This document shows positions 26,151 through 33,906 of a stretch of 64,000 nt of DNA, piece after piece (within the stretch, counting starts at the first letter, position 1; each line of letters starts with the position of its first letter). Source of the DNA: Rhodococcus sp. 14-2483-1-2 (lineage in GTDB: Bacteria > Actinomycetota > Actinomycetes > Mycobacteriales > Mycobacteriaceae); assembly GCF_002259405.1 (NCBI RefSeq), contig NZ_NPFW01000007.1, forward strand, positions 434,001 to 498,000, written 5' to 3'. The notes under the pieces are model-generated. The model was given only the letters and a program-made list of their open reading frames with translations. It ran no database searches and was not told the DNA's origin. The position numbers were made by a program, and so were the translations under genes.

Positions 26151-26399
26151 AGGTCAGGACGACCAAGTTTCGTACCCTCGAGCGGTCCGAAACCGTGCAA
26201 CCTGCACAGTCTGCGAAGCACTACTTGCGCAACACGGGATGCGGCTGGTCCACTGTCCGTCATCGCAGCTCAGTTGCATCCCCTCGGCGATTCGAAACCC
26301 GAACGCCCGTCCGGACCGCAGGACCACACTCGGCCCTCTTCGTCCGCTCCGCTTTTTCTTGCCCCCGGCACATTCGACGTCGATTCAGGAGCACCTGTC

Positions 26400-28754
26400 A
26401 TGACCAGCATCAGTCCCGCCGACCGCCGCTCGCCCACCGGTGATCACCACGACCTGCACGAGCTCGCCCAGCGGGTGCTGTGGTTGTCGACGTCGATGAT
26501 CCACCATGCCAACCGAATTCGGCCCAACCCGACCGGACTCAAGGTCGGCGGCCACCAGGCGTCCTGCGCGTCGATGGTCTCGATCATGACCTCGCTGTGG
26601 TTCGAGCAGCTGCAGCCCGGCGACCGCGTGTCGGTCAAGCCCCATGCCTCGCCGGTGCTGCACGCGATCAACTACCTGCTGGGTGAGTTGGACCAGAAGT
26701 ACCTGACGACCCTCCGTGCCTACGGCGGTCTGCAGTCCTACCCCTCGCGGGCCAAGGACCCGGACACCGTCGACTACTCCACCGGATCCGTCGGCATCGG
26801 TGCCACGGCCCCGATCTGGGGAGCGATGTCCCGACGCTTCGTCGAGGACCGGTTCGGCCCGGAAGAATCCACACCGAAGACGCCCGGCTTCAGCGGACGG
26901 CAGTACTCGTTGGTCGGCGATGCGGAACTGGACGAAGGCGCGGTCTGGGAAGCGATCATCGATCCGGGCATCGCCGAGCTCGGCGAGATCGTCTGGATCG
27001 TCGACCTCAACCGCCAGTCCCTCGACCGCGTCGTGCCGAACATCGCCGCCCGCCGTCTCGAGAAGATGTTCGACGCCGCAGGCTGGCAGGTCATCACCGT
27101 CAAGTTCGGCCGACTGCTCGAAGACCTGTTCGCTCGACCCGGTGGCGATGCTCTACGCACCCGAATCCTGGACATGCCGAATCCCGAGTACCAACGCCTG
27201 CTGCGCTGCACTGCCGACGAAGTGCGCACCAGACTTCCGGGATCGGGTCCCGACGCCACCGCCATCGCCGACCTGATCTCCGATCTCGACGACACACTGT
27301 TGACCGAGTCGATTCGCAACCTGGGCGGACACGATCTGGATGCGTTGCGCGAGGCCTATTCTCGTATCGACGACACCCGCCCCACCGTGATCGTCGCGTA
27401 CACGGTCAAGGGATTCGGCCTGCCCACCCAGGGCCATCCGCAGAACCACTCGTCACTGTTGACCGTCGATGAGTACGCAGAACTCGCACGCACCCTCGGC
27501 ACCGATCCCGAACAGCCCTGGGGTCGCTTCGACACCGACAGCGGCCCCGGCCGGCTGTGCGCTGCGACCGCGGAACGGCTACGCCGCGAACCGATTCCGG
27601 CGTCGACGCCACCCGCCGTCCCCACCGACATCGGACGCACCCCCAAGGGCACGGCCACCACGCAGGCCGCGCTGGGCCGCACCCTGATCGACCTCACTCG
27701 AGAAGCTCCCGACGCGGCTCGACGCGTGGTCACGGTCAGCCCCGACGTCAGTTCGACCACCAATCTCGGCGGTTGGGTCAACAAGGTCGGCGTCTGGTCG
27801 TCGTCGGATCGGCACGACTGGTTCGGCGACGACGCCGAGACGATCATGCACTGGCGTGAAGGACCGTCCGGTCAGCACATGGAACTCGGAATCGCGGAGA
27901 CCAACCTGGTCGGACTGATGGGCGAGCTCGGTGCCACATGGAGCCGTTGGGGCGAGCCTCTGTTCCCGATCGGCGTCATGTACGACCCATTCGTCGAGCG
28001 CGCACTCGAGCCGTGGTCGTACGGCATCTACGCGGGTGGTCAGTCGATTCTCGTCGGCACACCGTCGGGAGTCACCCTGGCCGCGGAAGGTGGTGCGCAC
28101 CAGTCGATCAAGACCCCGTCGATCGGGCTGGAACAGCCCGGCTGTATCACCTACGAGCCGGCATTCGCCATCGACGTCGAATGGACGCTGCTCGCGAGCA
28201 TCGGCCGACTCGGACGCCCCGACGGCACCTCGGCATACCTGCGCCTGTCGACGCGTCCCGTCGACCAGTCGAAGGCGGACGTCCCCAGCGATCCGGCTGC
28301 CCGGGAACGCAGGCGTCGTCAGGTCGTCGCAGGCGGTTACCCGCTGGTGCGCCGAGACGGAGCGACGGTGACCATCGCAGCCATGGGAGCGCTGATGACC
28401 GAAGCTCTGGATGCCGCCGAGCGTTTGGAGCAGATCGGCGTCATCGCAGACGTTCTGTGTATCACCAGCCCGGGCGAGCTCTACCGCGCGCTGCAGGCCA
28501 GGCAAGGACACCACGTGGGCGAATCCTGGATTCTCGATCAACTGCTACCCGCCGAGCGAGCGACTCCGATGGTGACGGTGCTCGATGGGCATCCGCACAC
28601 TCTCGCGTTCCTCGCGACCGTCAACCGAGTGGCCTCGACGTCGTTGGGAGTGAGCAACTTCGGGCAGGTGGGCTCACTCGACGAGGTGTACAAGCACCAC
28701 CGGATCGACACCGATTCCATCGTGGGCGCAGCTCTCGATGTGACCGGTCAGTGA
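26400..28754 (+). CDS. 2-oxo-acid dehydrogenase E1 component (homodimeric, transketolase-like)
   Basis: 784 residues from the ATG at 26400; the frame is open upstream but non-coding in character. The thiamine-diphosphate motif is LVGDAELDEGAVWEAIIDPG through IVDLNRQ (about 172-204). The transketolase-type pyrimidine domain has HMELGIAETNLVGLMGELGA and the C-terminal domain runs to LGVSNFGQVGSLDEVYKHHR. It resembles AceE-type pyruvate dehydrogenase E1 but is about 100 residues shorter than typical AceE (~900). Decarboxylates a 2-oxo acid and passes the acyl group to the lipoyl domain of the E2 encoded 28 bases downstream. In this setting the substrate may be a 2-oxo acid released by ring cleavage. 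Confidence 0.9.
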   Translation: MTSISPADRRSPTGDHHDLHELAQRVLWLSTSMIHHANRIRPNPTGLKVGGHQASCASMVSIMTSLWFEQLQPGDRVSVKPHASPVLHAINYLLGELDQKYLTTLRAYGGLQSYPSRAKDPDTVDYSTGSVGIGATAPIWGAMSRRFVEDRFGPEESTPKTPGFSGRQYSLVGDAELDEGAVWEAIIDPGIAELGEIVWIVDLNRQSLDRVVPNIAARRLEKMFDAAGWQVITVKFGRLLEDLFARPGGDALRTRILDMPNPEYQRLLRCTADEVRTRLPGSGPDATAIADLISDLDDTLLTESIRNLGGHDLDALREAYSRIDDTRPTVIVAYTVKGFGLPTQGHPQNHSSLLTVDEYAELARTLGTDPEQPWGRFDTDSGPGRLCAATAERLRREPIPASTPPAVPTDIGRTPKGTATTQAALGRTLIDLTREAPDAARRVVTVSPDVSSTTNLGGWVNKVGVWSSSDRHDWFGDDAETIMHWREGPSGQHMELGIAETNLVGLMGELGATWSRWGEPLFPIGVMYDPFVERALEPWSYGIYAGGQSILVGTPSGVTLAAEGGAHQSIKTPSIGLEQPGCITYEPAFAIDVEWTLLASIGRLGRPDGTSAYLRLSTRPVDQSKADVPSDPAARERRRRQVVAGGYPLVRRDGATVTIAAMGALMTEALDAAERLEQIGVIADVLCITSPGELYRALQARQGHHVGESWILDQLLPAERATPMVTVLDGHPHTLAFLATVNRVASTSLGVSNFGQVGSLDEVYKHHRIDTDSIVGAALDVTGQ

Positions 28755-28782
28755 CGAGGCCCCTCCGACAGCGAAAGCAGCC

Positions 28783-29853
28783 ATGACCGCAACCGTCACG
28801 AGCACCACCGTTCCGATGCCGTCCCTCGGTGAGAACATCACCGAGGGGACCGTCACTCGGTGGCTCAAGCAGCCCGGGGATACCGTCGCAGTCGACGAGG
28901 CTCTGCTCGAAGTAGCCACCGACAAAGTGGACACGGAGATTCCGTCACCGGCGGCGGGGATCCTCACCGAGGTCCTCGCCGCCGAGGACGACGTGGTCGC
29001 CATCGGTGCACCACTGGCAACGATCGCCCCGGATCATGTTGCGAGCGAACCCCCGTCGCCCGAGACACCTCCTCCGACACCCCGGGCGGAGGACGTCACT
29101 CCCGCCGCAGTGGAGCCGGAGGTCGGCGAGACTGCGGCCGACCGCGTCGAAAAGCTGCCGCGTATCCGGCGGACCATCGCAACCCGGATGGTCCAATCCC
29201 TGCACACCGCAGCTCAATTGACGACGGTTGTGGAAGCCGAGGTGTCCGCGGTGGCGCGGATCCGGCGCGAGAACAAGGACTCGTTCCAGCGCCGCACCGG
29301 AAACAAATTGTCGTATCTGCCGTTCTTCGTCAAAGCTGCGGTGGAGGCACTGGCGGACAATCCCGTCGTCAACTCTTCGCTCGACGCCGACGTCACCACC
29401 GTGACCTATCACGGTGCCTGCCATCTGGGTATGGCCGTCGACAGCCCGAAGGGGCTCATGGTCCCGGTCATCCGAAACGCAGAGCAACTCTCCATCTCTG
29501 CGCTGGCGTCCGAAATCGCGGGCGCTGCCGAGAAGGTGCGCGGCGGCACCGTCACCGCCGACGATCTTTCCGGAGGCACGTTCACCATCACCAATACCGG
29601 AAGCCGCGGCGCACTGTTCGACACGCCCATCATCAATCAGCCGCAATCGGCGATCCTGGGCTTCGGCTCGGTCGTCGAGCGTGTGGTGCCCGTCCGAGAC
29701 GCCGCGGGAAACTTGACCATCACCGCGGTTCCGACCGTGTACCTCTCATTGTCGTACGACCACCGAATCGTCGACGGTGCCGATGCGGCCCGCTACCTCG
29801 GTGACGTCAAGAATCGACTCGAAAGAGGCTACGCTGCAGAGCTTCTCGACTGA
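28783..29853 (+). CDS. Dihydrolipoamide acyltransferase (E2) lacking a subunit-binding domain
   Basis: 356 residues. One lipoyl domain (1-84) has the lipoylation site ATDKVDTEIPSP (Lys48). A Pro/Ala/Glu linker (85-121) leads directly to the catalytic domain (122-356), which carries SYDHRIVDG with the active-site His327 and Asp331. The ~35-residue peripheral-subunit-binding domain that normally lies between them and docks E1/E3 is absent. The catalytic fold transfers acyl groups from lipoyl-lysine to CoA. It follows the E1 gene by 28 bases, and no E3 (dihydrolipoamide dehydrogenase) is nearby, so E3 must be shared with other complexes. Confidence 0.92.
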   Translation: MTATVTSTTVPMPSLGENITEGTVTRWLKQPGDTVAVDEALLEVATDKVDTEIPSPAAGILTEVLAAEDDVVAIGAPLATIAPDHVASEPPSPETPPPTPRAEDVTPAAVEPEVGETAADRVEKLPRIRRTIATRMVQSLHTAAQLTTVVEAEVSAVARIRRENKDSFQRRTGNKLSYLPFFVKAAVEALADNPVVNSSLDADVTTVTYHGACHLGMAVDSPKGLMVPVIRNAEQLSISALASEIAGAAEKVRGGTVTADDLSGGTFTITNTGSRGALFDTPIINQPQSAILGFGSVVERVVPVRDAAGNLTITAVPTVYLSLSYDHRIVDGADAARYLGDVKNRLERGYAAELLD

Positions 29854-29865
29854 AGGGCACGGTTC

Positions 29866-29899
29866 CCGATCGCCCCACACGCGGGTGCGGGGCGATCGG
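29866..29899. terminator. Hairpin terminator between convergent E2 and SRPBCC genes
   Basis: CCGATCGCCCC pairs perfectly with GGGGCGATCGG across a 12-base loop. The hairpin begins 13 bases after the E2 stop and ends 4 bases before the SRPBCC stop, so it can serve both strands. Confidence 0.75.
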
Positions 29900-29903
29900 C
29901 GTT

Positions 29904-30335
29904 TCACGCGAGATAATCCGCGAGTCCGTTCAAGGTGGCCGTGAGCTTCTTCTTGAACGTGCCCTGCAGCGCCTTGCCCACCACCCCGAACAACAACGGA
30001 CTGGTCACCTCCAGCTCGAGCGTGACCGCGGAGCCGCCCTCGCGCGCGGCGCAGTTCATCGTCAGTCGAATCTTCGATCCAGTGGATCCGGCACCCACCA
30101 AAACCAATTCCTCCGGCGCACGCAGACTTTCGACCTGGAACTCGATGGTGTCGGTGATACTGGCGATCTTGATCTTCTCGACCATCGTCGACCCGACCTC
30201 GAGGTCCCGCGGGGGCGTTTCCACCCACTCCACATGCATGGCATGCCACTTCTCGAAAGTGCTGACGTCGGACAGAGTTGCCCACACCTCGTCCTGTGAG
30301 GCGGGCAGCTCCTGCGTCATGGTGATGTTGAGCAT
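29904..30335 (-). CDS. SRPBCC (polyketide-cyclase/START-like) protein
   Basis: 143 residues from ATG 30333-30335. The start has the usual SRPBCC opening MTQELPASQDEVWATLSDVS and FEKWHAMHVEWVE, with the C-terminal helix LQGTFKKKLTATLNGLADYL closing the hydrophobic cavity. These proteins bind hydrophobic ligands and sometimes catalyse cyclisation or dehydration. Divergent from the flavin monooxygenase at 30474 across two operator copies, so it likely belongs to the same regulon. No catalytic residues can be assigned. Confidence 0.85.
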   Translation of the reverse strand: MLNITMTQELPASQDEVWATLSDVSTFEKWHAMHVEWVETPPRDLEVGSTMVEKIKIASITDTIEFQVESLRAPEELVLVGAGSTGSKIRLTMNCAAREGGSAVTLELEVTSPLLFGVVGKALQGTFKKKLTATLNGLADYLA

Positions 30336-30383
30336 CCGGGTTCCTTCGTTCGGCAACGGTGTTCCCACAACTACGCCACACCA

Positions 30384-30398
30384 CTGATCGGAAGTCAA
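30384..30398. promoter_or_regulatory. Operator-like site CTGATCGGAAGTCAA
   Basis: A partly degenerate copy of TTGACnnnnnGTCAA, with an intact right half-site. It lies 17 bp (start to start) from the next copy, between the SRPBCC and flavin-monooxygenase genes. Confidence 0.5.
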
Positions 30399-30400
30399 TA

Positions 30401-30415
30401 TTGACATGAGGTCAA
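30401..30415. promoter_or_regulatory. Operator-like palindrome TTGACATGAGGTCAA
   Basis: Both half-sites TTGAC and GTCAA are exact. It lies 59 bases upstream of the flavin-monooxygenase ATG and is the third promoter in the region to carry this motif. Confidence 0.65.
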
Positions 30416-30473
30416 CCCAGGCCTAGTTTCGTGAGACACGCCTCACAGGCCCGGCCGAACCGAAGGAAGAACC

Positions 30474-31676
30474 ATGACGACGACCGAAACACTGTCCGTT
30501 GACACCGCCGCCGATGTAGTTGCCAACCTTCGGGCTCTCGTACCCGACCTGAAGGCCGGAGCCGCCGAGAACGAGCAGGCACGACGCCTGTCCGAGGACA
30601 CCGTCGACGCTCTCCGCCGCGCGGGCGCATTTCGAGTCGCAGCACCGGCGAAGTTCGGCGGACTCGAAACCGATCTACGCACCATGCTCGACGTCTCGGC
30701 AATCATCGCCGAAGGTGACGCGGGCGCATCCTGGGTCACCACCCTGTCCAACGTGAACAACTGGGCCGCAGGGCTTTACAGCGACGAGGCTCAGGCCGAG
30801 ATCTACGCGAACGGGCCGGATGCAGTCATTGCCGGTGTCGTCACTCCCGGCGGCACCGCCCGCAAGGTCGAGGGCGGTTACCGCCTCACGGGCACGTGGC
30901 CCTACGCCTCGGCCAGCCTGCACTCGGAGTGGTTCACAGGCGGAATCATCATCAACGACGAAGACGGCGACATGCTGGACCAGGGCATGGCATTGCTGCC
31001 TCGCTCGGACTACCGCATCGACGACACCTGGTACGTGGCCGGCATGCGCGCCTCCGGCAGCAACACCGTCATCGCGGACGACGTGTTCGTCCCCGAACAC
31101 CGCATGCTCTCGATGATTCCGGCGTTCAGCGGTGCCAACGTGGCAGAACGTACCGATTCCGCGTTCGCTCGCTCGGCCTTCGGTCCCATGCTCGTCATGG
31201 TGCTCGTCGGACCGCAGCTCGGAATGGGCCGTGCTGCAGTCGAACTCGTTCGAACGAAGGCGTCACAGAAGGCCCTGGCCTACACCACGTACGACCGGCA
31301 GGCCGACTCGGTGGCCTTCCAGATGATGCTCGCCGAAGCCGCACTGAAGGTCGACACTGCACACCTGCATGCGTACCGCGCGGCAGAGGACGTCAAGCGG
31401 TGGGCCGAAGCCGGCGAGTACCCGGACCTGCTCTCGCGCGCTCGTGTTCGCGGCGACGCAGCCGTTGCACTGCGCAGCCTCAATGAGGCGCTCAACATCC
31501 TCATGGACGCCACCGGGGCCGGGGCCTTCGCCGATGTCAATGCACTGCAGCGTATTTGGCGCGATTCCAACGTCGGTGCCCGCCACGCCGTCATGCTCCC
31601 GCGAGTGTCGATCGAAACCTATGGCAAGGCACTCCTCGGCTTCGACCTTCATGACCACATCACGCCGATCATCTGA
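30474..31676 (+). CDS. Acyl-CoA-dehydrogenase-like flavin monooxygenase (HsaA/group D type)
   Basis: 400 residues. The three-part acyl-CoA dehydrogenase fold is evident: helical N-terminal domain (AGAFRVAAPAKFGGLETDLR), central beta domain (GGYRLTGTWPYASASLHSEW), and a C-terminal four-helix bundle (DATGAGAFADVNALQRIWRD). The catalytic Glu of true acyl-CoA dehydrogenases is not evident, and the C-terminus RHAVMLPRVSIETYGKALLG fits the oxygenase components of two-component monooxygenases such as HsaA. Those use reduced flavin from a separate reductase to hydroxylate a phenol. No flavin reductase is encoded next to it. The ATG follows GAAGGAAG. Confidence 0.88.
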   Translation: MTTTETLSVDTAADVVANLRALVPDLKAGAAENEQARRLSEDTVDALRRAGAFRVAAPAKFGGLETDLRTMLDVSAIIAEGDAGASWVTTLSNVNNWAAGLYSDEAQAEIYANGPDAVIAGVVTPGGTARKVEGGYRLTGTWPYASASLHSEWFTGGIIINDEDGDMLDQGMALLPRSDYRIDDTWYVAGMRASGSNTVIADDVFVPEHRMLSMIPAFSGANVAERTDSAFARSAFGPMLVMVLVGPQLGMGRAAVELVRTKASQKALAYTTYDRQADSVAFQMMLAEAALKVDTAHLHAYRAAEDVKRWAEAGEYPDLLSRARVRGDAAVALRSLNEALNILMDATGAGAFADVNALQRIWRDSNVGARHAVMLPRVSIETYGKALLGFDLHDHITPII

Positions 31677-31746
31677 CGAGGACCTAGTCTTGTGTCGAAC
31701 CGTAGGCAGCAGCCGAGCGGGGACGCCGAGACAGAGGGGACTCGAG

Positions 31747-32412
31747 GTGCCGAATCGATCCACCGAGCCGGTTGCCCGGGCCACCCGGGCAACGGCTCGA
31801 GCCGCAGAAACCCGTCAGCGAATGATCGATGCGGCAGTCGCCCTGTTCGCAGAATCCGACTACGACAAGGTGGGCGTAGCCGACATCGTGGAATCGGCGG
31901 ATGTGGCGCACGGCTTGCTGTTCCACTACTTCGGCAACAAGCGAGGCATCTACCTCGAGTCGATGCGGGCCACGGCCTCCGCGATGTCCCAGGCGTTCGC
32001 GGACATCCCCGATTCGACACCCGACGTTCAGATACGGGCCGCTCTGACCAGCCATCTCGAGTACCTGCGCGTGCACCGCGGCCTGGCGCTCCGAATGGTG
32101 CTGGGCGGCAGAGGTGCCGATCCAGAAGCCTGGGAAGTATTCGAAGGTGCCCGCACCGCAGTGCTGGAAGCGGCGGCCAATCGGCTCGGACTGGACCCGG
32201 AGAACACCGGTGTCAGGCTGGTCGGTCGAAGCATCGTCGCCGCAATCGACGGTGCAACGGCCCGATGGCTCGAAGAGGACGTCCGCATCGACGTCGAGCA
32301 GATGGTCGAGTGGCTGGTACACCTCATCGTTGCGTGCCTGAGCACCGCGCCGGTTCTCGATCCCACGCTGCAGGTCGACAAAGCCGTCGCATTGCTTCGA
32401 GGATCGGACTAG
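31747..32412 (+). CDS. TetR-family regulator of the ring-degradation region (copy 2)
   Basis: 221 residues from GTG 31747, with AGAGGGGA upstream; the longer open frame includes sequence that is coding in another frame for the preceding monooxygenase. Helix-turn-helix: RQRMIDAAVALFAESDYDKV, then ADIVESADVAHGLLFHYFGN. The recognition segment VAHGLLFHYF is nearly the same as in the regulator at 25521. It lies 70 bases after the monooxygenase stop in the same direction, so it is probably co-transcribed and autoregulated by the operators at 30384-30415. Confidence 0.9.
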   Translation: MPNRSTEPVARATRATARAAETRQRMIDAAVALFAESDYDKVGVADIVESADVAHGLLFHYFGNKRGIYLESMRATASAMSQAFADIPDSTPDVQIRAALTSHLEYLRVHRGLALRMVLGGRGADPEAWEVFEGARTAVLEAAANRLGLDPENTGVRLVGRSIVAAIDGATARWLEEDVRIDVEQMVEWLVHLIVACLSTAPVLDPTLQVDKAVALLRGSD

Positions 32413-32422
32413 GTCGAGGGGA

Positions 32423-33178
32423 TCACCCCACCGAGACCGACCTTCGCTCACGGACCCGTGTTCCTACCGTCGCAATTGCGACCACCACTGCGGCGAGAAC
32501 GGCTGTCCAGCCGACAGCCGTATCGACCACCTCACCGGAGAGGCGGCCCTGAGCCAACCATCCCAGTCCCCAGACGATCGCCAGCATCGGTGCGACCGCA
32601 CCACCGGAGTACTGAGCCAGAAACACCCCGACACCGGCTGCTACCACGAGCACGATGATCGCCCATACCGTTGCGCCACTGGTGAATCCGAGACTCACCA
32701 GCCATGCGGAGACATTCGCGATGGTCGCCACACACACCCACCCGAGGTACACACCCATCGTGCCGTCGGCGATCACCGCATCGACGACGCCCTCCGGTCG
32801 ATGCCGCTGCATCAGTACGAAGACGCGGACGAGCACCGCCAGCAACGCAACGATGACGATCACGCTCAGCCACAACTGCCCGATCTGAATCACGAGAATC
32901 CACGCCGGATTGAGCAACATCGACGCGACGATCGGTACGCGCAACGCGGCGTGGCGGGCGGTGCGGCCGGGTAGGAACTGCCAGACGGCGTAGGCGATGA
33001 GCCCGGTGTAGATCACCGACCAGATCGAGAACGCAGGGCCGGCGGGTGCCACCAGCGTGGACGTGGCACTGAGCGCCCCACCTGCCGCCTCGGCAATCGG
33101 CGTCCCGATCCACGCACCCGACCCGAGGAACGACACCACGACTGCCACGACCGCACTGACGACGACCACGATTTTCAT
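32423..33178 (-). CDS. TspO/MBR-like membrane protein
   Basis: 251 residues with seven or eight hydrophobic segments starting MKIVVVVSAVVAVVVSFLGS. Family-like features: PAGPAFSIWSVIYTGLIAYA near residue 46, the aromatic-rich MLLNPAWILVIQIGQLWLSV near 87, and MGVYLGWVCVATIANVSAWL near 141. It is longer than the five-helix bacterial TspO (~160) and belongs to the larger tryptophan-rich TspO-related group. TspO proteins bind porphyrins and other hydrophobic molecules, but the role here is unknown. Convergent with the TetR gene (10-base gap). Confidence 0.8.
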   Translation of the reverse strand: MKIVVVVSAVVAVVVSFLGSGAWIGTPIAEAAGGALSATSTLVAPAGPAFSIWSVIYTGLIAYAVWQFLPGRTARHAALRVPIVASMLLNPAWILVIQIGQLWLSVIVIVALLAVLVRVFVLMQRHRPEGVVDAVIADGTMGVYLGWVCVATIANVSAWLVSLGFTSGATVWAIIVLVVAAGVGVFLAQYSGGAVAPMLAIVWGLGWLAQGRLSGEVVDTAVGWTAVLAAVVVAIATVGTRVRERRSVSVG

Positions 33179-33229
33179 AGCAGCACTGATCCCCCGAATT
33201 CGGCGGTCGCAAACACCCCTGCCGGGTTG

Positions 33230-33862
33230 CTAGCCCGAATCGGCACCCTCGAATGCGGCAAGCAGCATTCGAGCCGTCGTGGCCACCAACATCGTTCGGT
33301 CCGAACCCGCGGGTCTGAACAACGCGACCCTCATGCACAGGCTCGCGGTGGCACCCATCGTCAGGAACACGAGATCGTCGAGGACGTCGTCGTCGAGATC
33401 GGGTCGGATTCGGGTGGGCATGATGCGCGCGAGGGGCAGCAGTGGACGTTCGATGTCCTTCCACTGGCCACCCAGTTCCGAGCCTCCTGCCGCGAAGGCC
33501 GTCCGGACGACCGCCTCGTGTTCCTCGAACGCAGAAGTGAGCGTCTCGACGATGGTGACGATCGCGTCGGCCGGTGCTTGGTCCATCGCCCGTCCGATTC
33601 CGGTGGCCAGCCGCGTGGTGATGTCGTGGATCGTTGCGGTTCGCAGCTCGTCCATCACGGACTCGATGTCGGTGAAGTAGCGATAGACGGTGCCGATACT
33701 GACGTGCACGTGCCGTGCGAGCTGGTACGTCGTCGGGAGATAGCCGGGCTTCTTCTGCAAGAGCTCGATGGTCCCGGCCAACAGTCGAGCACGCATCTCG
33801 ACGGCGCGTTGCTGCCGCGGAGTCGATCTCGGTCGCGGTGACGACGGGCGTCGAGCTGGCAT
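33230..33862 (-). CDS. TetR-family regulator divergent from the Lcp-like oxygenase
   Basis: 210 residues from ATG 33860-33862. A basic Pro/Arg-rich arm (PARRPSSPRPRSTPRQQRAV) precedes the helix-turn-helix YLPTTYQLARHVHVSIGTVY followed by RYFTDIESVMDEL. The stretch LLQKKPGYLPTTYQLA replaces the usual turn and is typical of TetR regulators found beside MpaB/Lcp-type oxygenases. The 44-base gap to the oxygenase gene leaves space for a single shared operator region, in which AGTGAGGAA and TTCCACT form an imperfect inverted repeat. Confidence 0.88.
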   Translation of the reverse strand: MPARRPSSPRPRSTPRQQRAVEMRARLLAGTIELLQKKPGYLPTTYQLARHVHVSIGTVYRYFTDIESVMDELRTATIHDITTRLATGIGRAMDQAPADAIVTIVETLTSAFEEHEAVVRTAFAAGGSELGGQWKDIERPLLPLARIMPTRIRPDLDDDVLDDLVFLTMGATASLCMRVALFRPAGSDRTMLVATTARMLLAAFEGADSG

Positions 33863-33906
33863 GAAAGTGAATAGTAAGTGAGGAATTCTCGTGTTCCACT
33901 GAAAGT

